NCBI GenBank assembly: GCA_036897485.1
Contig: JAYMTF010000694.1
Location: forward strand, 1 to 31,589
Direction: 5' to 3'
Length of the DNA stretch: 31,589 nucleotides
Origin: Pelargonium nanum
Taxonomy: Eukaryota; Streptophyta; Magnoliopsida; Geraniales; Geraniaceae
Under the pieces are notes generated by a model. It had not been told where the DNA came from and did no database searches. It worked only from the letters and a program-made list of their open reading frames with translations. The translations under genes and the position numbers were made by a program. Shown piece after piece: positions 1 through 9,888 of this stretch (position 1 is the first letter of the stretch; the number at the start of each line of letters is the position of its first letter).

Positions 1-21
1 GAAGAGAAGAGAAGAGAAGAG
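1..21. repeat. GAAGA pentanucleotide repeat at window edge
   Basis: The window opens inside a short perfect array of GAAGA units, four copies plus one base. The true length is unknown because the left edge cuts it. Confidence 0.8.
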
Positions 22-345
22 ATTCTCAATAACCAACATCTAATAAGCTATGTCTATAGCCATGCCTAACCACAAAAACAATGTTCATGACTTGGCTTAG
101 GCTGGGCTTGCGTTTGGAAGAATTTAACTCCAACACCATTCAATTAACAATATTTTAAATATGGTTGGAAAATTTAGTGTTCATTTATTAATATAACTTC
201 AAAGCATTATCATACCAAGTTAAGTATTTATTTAGATTAATCCATATGTGATCATTTCTCACATAATTACAGTGAAACTTAATTATCTATTATGTCTCAA
301 AATACTGTCCACATTTCTATTTTTGGAGAGATTATGAATTAGTTA

Positions 346-485
346 TTTTTTTAAATTGAGCAACACAACAGGGGTTGCTCTCCCCTTTTAACTCAAACCC
401 CACCCCATCCGACACAATAAGATTTGAACCCACGACCTCCTACTTGGATATGTGTGTTTTGACCATTGCGCCACCCCTAGGGAGC
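346..485 (-). mobile_element. tRNA-derived SINE with 10-bp target-site duplication
   Basis: On the minus strand this 140-bp segment has a tRNA-like head with a Pol III A-box-like motif TGGCGCAATGG (complement of 463-473) and a B-box-like motif GGTTCAAATC (complement of 421-430). It ends in a run of seven A (346-352 as T on +). It is flanked by perfect 10-bp direct repeats GAATTAGTTA at 336-345 and 486-495. Internal Pol III promoter, A-tail and target-site duplication together define a SINE. It encodes no protein and would have needed a LINE's reverse transcriptase. The intact duplication suggests a fairly recent insertion. The SINE family cannot be named from sequence alone. Confidence 0.85.
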
Positions 486-569
486 GAATTAGTTAGTTAG
501 ATTGGTCTTCTCTTGTTATGCTATATTGGACTATATCTTAATTATAACTAACTCAATGCATTATAATTA

Positions 570-731
570 GAGAATAAGAAATCTAAGCCATATAATTTTT
601 GGCTTAGGCTAAGCCAAAGCAATGAGGTGATGACACCTCATTAAATTTAATCCATACCCACCCAAGTGAATTGGTGGGAGCGGAGCGCTTAGCCTAAGCC
701 AATTAATGTTTGGCTTAGAATCCTCAACTCC
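570..731. mobile_element. Foldback MITE, possibly Mutator-like
   Basis: Two arms (582-615 and 688-719) form an inverted repeat of about 34 bp, each containing TTGGCTTAGGCTAAGC or its complement. Between them lies about 70 bp of non-coding spacer. The 9-mer TTATAATTA occurs directly on both sides (561-569 and 732-740), and the element between these copies begins with G and ends with C. A 9-bp duplication is characteristic of Mutator-like elements. It is AT-rich here, so chance is possible. There is no coding capacity, so this is a non-autonomous element. Confidence 0.65.
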
Positions 732-740
732 TTATAATTA

Positions 741-2740
741 ACTTAATTAATTTATGCATAATTACATATTACCTTCTAAAAAATGTAAACAATTTTAGGA
801 CAAAATGTGTTGATAAAGTGGACAATATTTTTGAAATTGAGGGAGCATGTGTTGTTTTATCTAATATGATAAAATCCTAATCACCTATGCTTTGTTGTAC
901 CATAATTGATGGTCTAAAAGTTTGACTTGAGGGTTTAGCATGGGATCAACTTAGAATAGAATGTATTTATATGTGTTTAAGTGTTTCCATTAAATAACTC
1001 TAAAATCATAGTTAGGCAGAATTCAATGAACATCTTGATAAATTTTACTTATTTCATATTGCATAACTCATAAAAATTTACGTAAAATCGATGTTCTCCA
1101 CAAAACTTACTTTCTTATTTATGGTAGTATAAATATATTTAACTTCTTTTTACACGTTTTTGATGTAATATATTCAAACTTTCATGACTAATGTATATTA
1201 CAAATGTTGTTTATAATTTATGTATAATCACAATCAAATCAGAAATGTGACACTTATTTCGAGACGACAATTTTGATAAATATATTTTATATCGTCATCC
1301 AAAACTCTTAACGCACAGGAGTATCATATACTTGTTCATGTTAGTGAGTGATTGAATATTGAAACCAAATAAGCCTAAGGATGTGTGAATGGGCTGGGCC
1401 CTACGAAGATGACAAACTTAGTCACGTGCGTAAGTAAGCGCTTCACGTGCCACAGCCAAGTCAGGCTCCGCCCTTCACTCTCACGCGTATCTCGCTTAAC
1501 ACCTAAGTAACCACCAGTTCACATTTACATTTTTATTCAGAAAATGAAATATATATTTATGTTAATACCCAGAAAGACCCCCATAGGCCACAGGTGTGAA
1601 CCCAAAACAAAAGTCAAAACACCACAAAGCTCCCAGATCTTCTAGAAGTATAAACCGCCAAGTATCCAGAAATCAAAATACAACACCCAAGTGGACCCCA
1701 CTAACAACCCAACACTCACCAGTCACCACTCTCTCTCCTCTCCCTTATTTAACACGTCAACACTCTCTTTTCATTCTTTTTAATTGAATAGTTGTATGTT
1801 ACAATTACAACGCGTTCGTAATCGTAGGCGTCATCACATTCGCACTCCTTACCTTCTTTCTTCTTTTTTATTTTATTTTTTCAGAATAAAACAAAATAGT
1901 TTTCTCATGTATTAGAGACCATTTTATAAGTTAGGCTCGGCCAAGCTAACAAAACGGTTACACTTACATCTCGTTAATATCTCTTACAAATCAAGTGTAA
2001 TGAATTTGTTTAAGGGGAACTATCCTTAGATTGAAAATTTTAATTATTAAATAATTATGACACTTTTTGAATTCAGCACATACTCTTAAGCACTCTGCTT
2101 CCTCTCGCGATGCTTGAAAGACATATGTTGGACCTTATCCGTTGCTCGCATATGACATGTTTGGTAGGTTAGGATCCATGCTCATCATGACCCCGATGGT
2201 AGACCTCCCCTCCACCACTACACACACATTTCCATCATCCCATCAGAGTAAACTATATGTCATCGACAAGATTTGTAAGTATATATTTCATTACTATAAA
2301 GATAGGTACTTCATTCTTTATACAATGAGAGCGTCTTTCTATACGCTCTCTCTAAGATTTTTTATACTTAGATATTTTTCGAATTCTTAAAGTAGATTTT
2401 ACTCATGCCAGACACATACCTGAGTCTTTTGAAATAGCTTGTACTCTCGTACAAACAGTTGAGATCCTTGCCTTCAACATCGTCTTCCAGAATCCAAGAG
2501 TTGAAGCCTCAAAGCTCTAGAACTATACAACTTCTCGAACATGAGTACAAGAAGATATTTGATTTTACTGAATGAATCTTTTTTTTGAAAAATAAATCTT
2601 ATTAGAGGCTTAAACCAATCAAGGATAATGAGGCGATGCTCCGCAAGGAGGCCTTTTGATGTTGACAAATCCACACGCAAACTAGGACCAAAATAAAAGC
2701 CATTTCACTTCCTCGAAATTTCCCTATTATCTCAAATCTA
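741..2740. other. Gene-poor intergenic DNA upstream of NRP
   Basis: No convincing coding exon is visible. The stretch is AT-rich with short frames that mostly lack ATG. Two CACGTG G-boxes (1423-1428 and 1444-1449) lie 21 bp apart. A pyrimidine-rich, TATTTAA-containing promoter-like patch lies at about 1725-1790, but no gene follows it. A 77-codon ATG frame at 2157-2390 matches nothing I know. Confidence 0.5.
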
Positions 2741-2743
2741 CCT

Positions 2744-2750
2744 TATTTAA
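2744..2750 (+). promoter_or_regulatory. Candidate TATA box of the NRP gene
   Basis: TATTTAA lies about 147 bp upstream of the NRP start codon and is followed by CT-rich sequence (2770-2800), as is common at plant transcription starts. The implied leader of roughly 115 nt has no upstream ATG. A second TATA-like stretch (TATAAAA near 2823) lies closer to the ATG and is a less likely alternative. Confidence 0.45.
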
Positions 2751-2896
2751 CCGTCGTCTCTGTACCAACTCTCTTCTCAAAATTCCCATCTCTCTCTCAT
2801 TACACACTCCTATATTTAATCGTATAAAATCCTCGTAAAATCTCTGCTACCCAGTTGATATTCCATCAATTTCTCGAAGAATTTTGAAGTAAAAAA

Positions 2897-3989
2897 ATGG
2901 AGAATAACCAGTTCTGGCAGTTCAGTGACCAGCTCAGGCTACAAAACAACAACCTAGCCAACGTATCCATCAACGATTCCATTTGGAGCAACTCCTATGT
3001 TTCCAAACGGCCCGACGATCGCCGGAATTTTGACATCCGAGTCGGCGGTGAGGTAAATTCAGTTTTCCCCAACAATTTCAACACCACGAAACAGACCCCA
3101 AAACCAAACCCTAACCCAAACCCATCTGATCTAAACGGCTTCAACGATGGCTGGAAGGTCGGCTCTTCTGGTCTCGCCGGCTTCGGAAATGGTCCCATGG
3201 TTGGCGGCGGATCTCAGAAAAACGTAAACGTCGGAGTCAACGGCGGATTCAACAAGGGGATCTACTCGAAACCCAATCTGAATTTTAACAACAACGTCAA
3301 CAATAACAATCTCGGTTTTAGGAACAACAAGAATTACAAGAACGAGGATGTGGGAAAGGGCGGGAAGAAGAACGGAAACAAGAAGAGCGGCGGCGGCGGC
3401 GACAACAGTGAGAACAACAAGGATGCTAAGAGCGGCGCCGACAAGAGGTTCAAGACGCTCCCGCCGTCGGAGTCTCTGCCCAGAAACGAAACGGTCGGCG
3501 GCTACATCTTCGTCTGCAACAACGACACCATGCAAGAGAACCTCAAGAGACAGCTTTTTGGTCTGCCTCCGAGATACCGTGATTCAGTTCGGGCTATAAC
3601 TCCAGGATTGCCCCTTTTCCTCTACAACTACTCAACCCACCAGCTCCATGGAGTTTTTGAGGTGTGTGATTTTTATAAATACAAAGCTAATTAATAATTT
3701 AATATTGGTTTATCAGTTGATTCTAATTTTTGTCAATGAAATTGGTGTATAGGCTGCTGGATTTGGTGGAACAAATATAGATCCATCGGCATGGGAGGAC
3801 AAGAAGTGCCCTGGTGAATCACGATTTCCTGCACAAGTTCGAGTGGTTACCAGAAAAATATGTGATCCTCTCGAAGAAGACTCTTTCAGGCCAATTCTTC
3901 ACCATTATGATGGACCCAAGTTCCGTCTCGAGCTTAACATTCCTGAGGCACTTTCTCTGTTGGACATATTTGAGGTGCAAAAGCCATGA
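2897..3989 (+). CDS. NRP: N-rich protein with DCD domain (NRP, cell-death/stress signalling)
   Basis: Two exons, 2897-3661 and 3753-3989, joined at a GT-AG intron of 91 bp between codons, give a 333-residue protein. Residues 1-195 are low-complexity, rich in Asn, Gly and Lys, with an NPNPNP stretch near 71-76. Residues about 199-328 form the Development and Cell Death (DCD) domain: it opens with GGYIFVCNN, holds FGLPPRY in the middle and GVFEAAGFGGTNIDP across the splice junction, and ends near the LDIFEVQKP C-terminus. Family knowledge: DCD/NRP proteins transduce ER and osmotic stress into programmed cell death in plants. Length and two-exon structure fit the family (At5g42050-like). The start is the first ATG of the frame, in context AAAAAATGG. 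The gene is convergent with the next one downstream. Confidence 0.93.
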
Positions 3990-4774
3990 ACAACCAACCA
4001 TAGAAGCGGTCTTTACTGATATATATAAATACACAAGTTACATTTTATATATATAGTTTATGCAAATGAAAATAAGGAGATGATGAAGAAAAACAAGACG
4101 AGTATAGTATAGGGGAAGAGAACAGAGTTGTGGAGAAAAATATACAGAAACTTGTAAGCTTATTTATATAGTTACAACTTTTTTTGGTCTGTATGGAGGC
4201 TGTTATGTATGTACCTACTGTTTTTTGCCTGTATGGCATGGCGTATATATTATGAAATATTATTGAACCTTACTTTATAAGGTTTTTATGTAAACAATTG
4301 AGAATTTTACAGCCATAAAAACATGAAGCTTTTCGTCTCAGAAGTTGGTCATATTGATTGTTTCAGAAGATAAGAATCGAGAATTTATCAACGTTATGAC
4401 CAATGTAATAAAAGCAAGAAACAAATTTAGTCGCATTTGGCAAGACATTTCCTTCCATTCCCAAATGACAACTCAGTCTCACCAAATGCTTTGAATTTAC
4501 ACAAAAATACCAAATAAATAGGTGAAGTAAATGAGCCTTACAATATACCATATATTTGGGCCTTCCCTCTTGGGCTTTGGTCCTGCCTTAATGGGCCTAA
4601 GTCCCTGATTTGGGCCTATACAACAACAAATTTTGTTTCTTCTCAAAAAAACACATTACATTTCAACCATATAATACCATAACCACACACAGTATGATAC
4701 AACACCATCTTTTCTATAAAATTGGATACATTCATATATTTGGTGTAAAAATGCTTAAAAATAATGATTTTAAA
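3990..4774. other. Intergenic region between convergent genes (3' ends)
   Basis: This holds the 3' untranslated regions of the NRP gene (+) and the glutaredoxin-like gene (-), including TATATATAA-rich sequence near 4020-4055 likely used for 3' processing. A cluster of four TGGGCC/T elements lies at 4557-4616. No coding exon is evident; the short frames here are not supported. Confidence 0.6.
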
Positions 4775-5935
4775 TTAAAGATGGAGACAAAGAGGGCAGT
4801 GAACCAGTCCATTTTCATTGCATTTGCCACACCTCTCTTTGTCGCCATTAACGACCACCTTGCAGCTCCCACCACAGTCCAGACAAGGCACAAACCTCGC
4901 GCCACCACACCCTTCGCACGCTTGCCTCCCCACCCCTTTCTCCACACGTGCCCAATTCAGTATCCTCCCGAGCCGACCCGTCTCGTTGATATCCACCAGC
5001 TCCTCCACTCCTCCGATGTACCGCCCTTTTATGAACACTCTCGGAACCACCGCCTCCTCCTCCCCCAGCAGCTGCTTCAGCTCGCTCAGGAACCCGCCGT
5101 GCAGTGACACGTCCCTCTCGTCGAACGCCACCCGATGGAGCTCCAGCACCGTCCTCGCCCGGTTGCAATCCTCGTACGTCTTCCTCACGCCGTGCAGCGA
5201 CGTCGTGTAGATCACCACCGCGTCCGCCCCTCCCGGCGGGCACTTCTCCGGGAAGCCTCCCAGAGGGTCCCGCTTGCTCGCAAGGAGCTTGTCGATTACC
5301 GCCATTTTCCCTTCCCTTTCTCGCTCTATCCGGTCCTTCTGGATGAATATGCTCTCCTTCACCGACCTGAAGCCCGCCGCCGGCGGGGCTACAGTCCGCG
5401 ACTCGGCGGGCTGCGGGAACCCGATTGATTTCAGCTCGGATCTCGGGGCCGACCCGTTCTGCGGCCTCGAGTCGGCTCTCATGGACCCGGTTTTTCTCAA
5501 CTCGTTGGCGGGTTTGGGGGCTGTTTTGGACTCGAGCTCTTCCAGAGTGTGAAACGAGAAGCTCTTGCGGGGGGTTTTCTTCAGGAGTGGGGAGGCGAGC
5601 TCCGGTGACGGCGGGTCGGGTTTTGGCGGGGACGGAGCGGGTTTGGGTTGTTGGTGGATTGTGGGCTTGAGGTCCTCGAGGGCCTTACTGACTTCGTCCC
5701 AGGAGTGAGGAGCCTCGGAGTCGGGCGTGTCGAGCTTCTCGAGAATCGGGAGGTGGGTGGGCTTTTCTTGTTGTTGGAGCTCCGGCTCTTCGACGACGTC
5801 GTCGTCGTCCATGGTCTTGCCTTTGAGCCATGGCTCTTCGATGGTGTTGATGTTGAAGACGGCAAAGCTGGCCGGCGCCGGGCGGTAGACGTCGACGGCG
5901 GTGGCCTCAATTCTCTTGGAGGAGGCGCAACCCAT
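4775..5935 (-). CDS. Glutaredoxin-domain Cys-rich protein (At5g39865-like), N-myristoylation motif
   Basis: Single-exon gene, 386 residues. The ATG at 5933-5935 gives MGCASSKR, a strong N-myristoylation and likely palmitoylation signal, so I prefer it to the longer open frame. Residues 20-235 are Pro/Ser/Glu-rich and probably disordered. A glutaredoxin-like fold spans about 238-330, with VVIYTTSLHGVRKTYEDC at 240-257 and a substrate-site-like VPRVFIKGRYIGGVEEL. The C-terminus (340-383) has four CxxC pairs (CEGC, CLDC, CGKC, CPLC), a likely zinc-binding module. The usual CPYC/CxxC active site is replaced by S-L-H-G, so ordinary disulfide reductase activity is doubtful. That loss is typical of this plant subgroup. 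Role unknown, probably at membranes. A uORF of 8 sense codons (6004-5978) may lie in its leader. Confidence 0.92.
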   Translation of the reverse strand: MGCASSKRIEATAVDVYRPAPASFAVFNINTIEEPWLKGKTMDDDDVVEEPELQQQEKPTHLPILEKLDTPDSEAPHSWDEVSKALEDLKPTIHQQPKPAPSPPKPDPPSPELASPLLKKTPRKSFSFHTLEELESKTAPKPANELRKTGSMRADSRPQNGSAPRSELKSIGFPQPAESRTVAPPAAGFRSVKESIFIQKDRIEREREGKMAVIDKLLASKRDPLGGFPEKCPPGGADAVVIYTTSLHGVRKTYEDCNRARTVLELHRVAFDERDVSLHGGFLSELKQLLGEEEAVVPRVFIKGRYIGGVEELVDINETGRLGRILNWARVEKGVGRQACEGCGGARFVPCLDCGGSCKVVVNGDKERCGKCNENGLVHCPLCLHL

Positions 5936-7453
5936 TTTTTGATATATGGTTTGGTTTATTTTTGGTGGTGAGTTCACTTAAAGGAGGGAGTTTGATAGTA
6001 GCATGCAACGCAGGAGGAGAATTGTGTGGTAGTTGTGAGCTGAGGCTGAGGGAGGAGGATTTTATCTGGAAAATAATTTGGACTTTTAGAGGACTTGAGT
6101 TTGTTGTGAGCCTTGGGATGATGTGTGGTGTTTAATTTGCAAGGTGTTTTTTTTACGTAATTGACAGATATATGGTGCTACACTCTTGGGTTTGTGGCCA
6201 AAATCTGAATGCGATGTGGAAAGAGAGGCCCTAAGAGAATGTGGCCAACAAAAAATGAATACAATTTGGCTTCAACACTACTTAAATTAAATACTCAATA
6301 ATATCATGATTTCAGTGTTTTAATTGAATTTTGAGGTCAAGGCAATCTTGATAAAATATAATATTATTGTTAAGAATTGAAATGGTAATACTAATACGAA
6401 TAACTAGAAAAGTTGAATGTAATTCTTTATTTTTTAGATCGTAATCTAAGTCTTCAAGTCATGAATATAATGATTAGTTAAATAACATGAGGAATGAAAT
6501 TCAAACTTAAATGCTAATTTCATATCGAATTGGTCGTGTTTTGAAATGGTTAACACTAAAACAAAAAGTTGAATATACTTCTCAAACTATTTGATTTTCT
6601 AATCATGCTCCATCATAGTCAAAGAGTATGAACTTTAATTTACCATGTAATGAGCTGTTAGAAGACGGTTGTAACTCTAATGACTTGTAAGGAGCTGCAA
6701 GTAGGTGGTCTACAAAATCAATTATGTTCATTACCTCGTGACTATCAAGAAATTGAAAGTTGTGTTTCATATAATAATATGTTCAAATAAAAACAACTGT
6801 AAGAGGATATCAATTATTGAAATGACCAAAACAGACATATAGTATTTATAAAATGAATTCATCATCAAACAAGGATGTCACTGCTTGATCAGCTGACAAA
6901 CTGGTTAGCTCTAGAATCGGTGATCAACAAGAAGCAAATTAGGCAAAAATGAACACGGCCGCTTTTGAAAGAATGACAAGAGCTACAAGTTCAAGCTCAA
7001 GCTTGCAACACTCAGAGCAACAAGAGCAAAGGGTGAGTTGGAAGTTAGTGAGGAAGGAAGGTTCAATATAGTACTTGTTGTTTTGATTGCTTATGCCACT
7101 ATAGCTTGTTCTAAAGGGAATGAATTTTCAAGTTTAAGCTATATGCTAATGTTCACTGCTCACAAACATGCATATCACACAATTGCAGGACAAGTCTAAG
7201 TGTATTAATAGATGCTAACTAGAAGGATGATCCACATAAGTTCTTAACAAGTCTTGCAATCCACTGTTAAAGGACTATCCAAAACATTGCATAAAAGTTA
7301 TACATCATACCTGCTGATATAAACCCTCGAATGCTAAGCCATATGACTGGATTGAATCTTTAAGGTATACAAGGTACTAGAGGCTGATTCCAAAAAACTT
7401 CCTTTTTGAGGGTTGCCTTCAAAAAAATCCTATTTGGTTCCTAGACAAGCTAC
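5936..7453. other. Intergenic: glutaredoxin-like gene promoter and KELP 3' flank
   Basis: AT-rich DNA. It contains the upstream region of the glutaredoxin-like gene (about 5936-6200), a weak pair of direct repeats around 6378-6440 and 6544-6604 sharing AGTTGAATRTA-type text, and a short ATG frame at 6949-7071. No recognisable gene or transposon boundary was found in the rest. Confidence 0.5.
6949..7071 (+). other. Possible small-peptide ORF or relic (40 aa)
   Basis: An ATG opens a 40-codon frame with a non-random look: a TSSSSSL stretch, then HSEQQEQR and VSWKLVRKEG. Next to its stop, in another frame, lies a hydrophobic run (FNIVLVVLIAYATIAC from about 7062). A one-base shift would join the two into a small single-pass membrane protein. 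I do not recognise the family. It could be a small gene broken by a frameshift, or chance. A GTGAGT donor-like site at 7032 is an alternative explanation. Confidence 0.2.
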
Positions 7454-9512
7454 TCATCCGAAACGAGACTCCAACTTACTAATGGCCTTTTCTATGGCAG
7501 GTACATTCTTCTTGAAGGTTGACCATTGTTCCTCAGTCAAGCTTATGCCTGAGAATACAATACACATCACCAGAAACAAATGTTAAACAGGCTTAAAACA
7601 GTAAACAGCAAGACATGGAAACAAATAGAAATGATTTATTCATGAAACAAGCATTGTCCTGTTTCCAACAACAGCACAGGTACACAAACAAATCGATTCT
7701 ATCACATAATAAAATAACAATACTTGGTGTTTACCGAGCAGAGGCATTAGACCAGCTTCACTCTGCAGCCAGGAACTATCTAATAACCCCTTTCACCCCA
7801 TTTTACAAGTCTAATTTGTTTAACAAACTCTTGCATGCCACAAATAAATCCATAGCATATAAACAATCAGGGGAGAAATAAAGGTGCATAAAGCTGCAAT
7901 GACTGTGTTCGAGTCATATATTCAAATAAGTGGAACAACATTGTTTGGTATGAGCTGGGTACAAGACATTGCCATATAGGATGGGTAACAGACGCTGTCG
8001 TTCAATGGCTTTTAGTAACTAGCAAGCTATGCTGTTGTTTAGGCTCTGTTTTAGTGTTTTTCGAGTTTTAGCATTAGCCTTGTCGTTTTGACGTCTCTTC
8101 TTTGGTTAGAAGTTAGCTGCTGCTCTTGTCAGTACAGTATAGCCTGCTAGCTGAGTGTGTGTGTGGCGGGTTAACATAGTGTTCTGGCTGTACTGTTTGA
8201 TCATTTGATTTGGTGAGATGAAATTAAACCTCCGTAGGTTTTGGCTTTGTGTTCTTAGAAATTCATATAGGGTGTGTGAGTTTGTGTGATCTTTTACTTG
8301 TTCTATAATCTATATTAACCATTGCTGTTGATTGAGCTTTAGCAGTGGAGATCACTGCAAAATCATAGGCAAAAGGTTGAAATTCACACTAGGAACAACT
8401 CTCCACTTAAACCAAAATAACACTTGTTCCATTTCTTTGTTATGCAAGTTTAAAACTTCCTACAGCCATAAAAAAATGAAAAAAATTGTTCAACCTGTTT
8501 GCATTTACGGAGTTTCAAACATACCCAAGCAGCAGATAAGATTATAAGAATGACGATATAACTTACCTTTACTAGTAGGAAGCTCTTTTCCATCTTTCTT
8601 ATAGAACTCCCTTATTGACACCAAAGTTTTCCCTTTGAAATCTTGAATTGTCACCTTTCTTTTATCTGATAGCTGAACCAGAAACAGAATAAACCCAATG
8701 AGAGAATAACCAATCCATTTACTGTTATCACTGTGTCTGGGAGTTGATGAATGATGGAATATCAGAGTGGGTTGAGTTCTTAATCATGTCTCCTAAACTA
8801 AGCCCATTTATCCTAGTCTAGGAGCCCAATGAGGATCAATAACAAGTCTATCATCATTCTTACAACTCTAAACCGAAATTTCTCATCTCCTGGTCACTTG
8901 TCCACCCAAGTTTCAACCCAAATTAAAGCAGAAAAAATCAAAAACACCCAAAACACTATGAATGAGTTTTTTTTATGGAGTCTGGATTTATCATCCAGAA
9001 AACATAAAAATGAGAGCAACTAATCATACGCCTAAGCATTTTCCAACCACATTCCCAATTTTCTCATCAACCAAACAGAAACGTTGCAATTAGGGTTTAT
9101 CACCTACCAGTCTAGACCCCAAAAAAAACAAACATAAAAATAGTATAATAAAAAAGCAAGATAGCTAGAGAGGGAACTGACTCACCCTGCAAACAATCAG
9201 GTCACCATCGTCGTCGTACTCCTTAGCACCGCCGCTCTTCCCCTTGTTGTCGTCTTCTTCTTCTTCTTCCTCCTCCTCCTCTTCCACCTTCTCCTCCTTG
9301 TCTTCTTCTTCTTCTTCCTTGGCCTTCTGCTCTTCGAGGAAGGCTTGGACGACGCGCCTCACAAGAGCCTTGTAATTTGGCTCGGAGAGGTTGAGCTCGA
9401 GCCTCTCCGACGCCAGCTTTCGCACCTTGTATTCGGTCATCTGGTTCATATCCGATTCAACAAGGATTTCACGCACTGTTTTTTCGATCTTCGCTTCGAT
9501 TTCGGAAGCCAT
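7454..9512 (-). CDS. KELP: RNA polymerase II transcriptional coactivator KELP (PC4 family)
   Basis: Three exons on the minus strand, 9512-9186, 8672-8567 and 7548-7454, all with GT-AG junctions, give 175 residues. Residues 1-58 are a DEK-C-type helical domain (IEKTVREILVESDMNQMTEYKVRKLAS). Residues about 62-98 are a strongly acidic Glu/Asp linker encoded by a GAA/GAG-rich tract. Residues about 100-172 are the PC4 single-stranded-DNA-binding domain, with YDDDGDLIVCRLSDKRKVTIQDFKGK split by intron 1 and LPTSKGISLTEEQWSTFKKN split by intron 2. Family knowledge: a nuclear coactivator that binds single-stranded and melted DNA and bridges activators to Pol II. Length is close to Arabidopsis KELP (about 165). 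The start is the first ATG in frame. A telo-box (TTAGGGTTT, 9090-9098) lies in intron 1, a common position in plant housekeeping genes. Confidence 0.95.
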
Positions 9513-9888
9513 TTCTGATTCTTCGAGGACCTCGCGCAGTGCTTTTGGCGCTTTCACAGTAAGTATTTGCTCCGATAGGGAAGATTTGACTCTCGTTTTA
9601 AAGCAATAGCGTTATAAGCTTTGATGGAAATGTACGGTTTTAACACCTATTCTGGTACCGTTGGATCGAGATCAATGGAAAGATCAGGACAATCGTCCCA
9701 AATCAGCCCAATTTTACCGTTTGCTATGTGAGTAAATTGTCCAGCAAATTTTAAAATAACAATAATCAAATCGAATTCATTGTTATCCGGTCCTCTATAA
9801 ATTAAAACATTGTATGTCGCCACTAAACAATTTTCAACACGGGAAGACAACGAGAGATGTTAAAAGAGACTTTAAATTTAAAGAAATG
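9513..9888. other. KELP upstream region
   Basis: Presumed 5' leader and promoter of KELP. No coding exon is seen. An open frame at 9647-9850 on the minus strand lacks an ATG and has no family resemblance. Confidence 0.5.

Noticed and set aside
1596..1787. 63-codon open frame on +
   Set aside because: It begins with GTG rather than ATG, has low-complexity Ser/Thr/Pro composition and no family resemblance.
2142..2390. 82-codon open frame on + with a GTAAGT donor-like site
   Set aside because: It begins with TTG. The internal ATG frame resembles nothing, and I found no acceptor exon to extend it.
3131..3535. 134-codon frame antisense to NRP exon 1
   Set aside because: Shadow of the GC-rich, biased NRP coding strand.
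4848..5670. Several long frames overlapping the glutaredoxin-like gene
   Set aside because: Shadows caused by high GC in that gene; none starts with a recognisable domain.
9165..9557. Longer KELP N-terminus starting at 9557
   Set aside because: The upstream start is GTG. The first ATG (9512) gives MASEIEAK, which fits the family's beginning.
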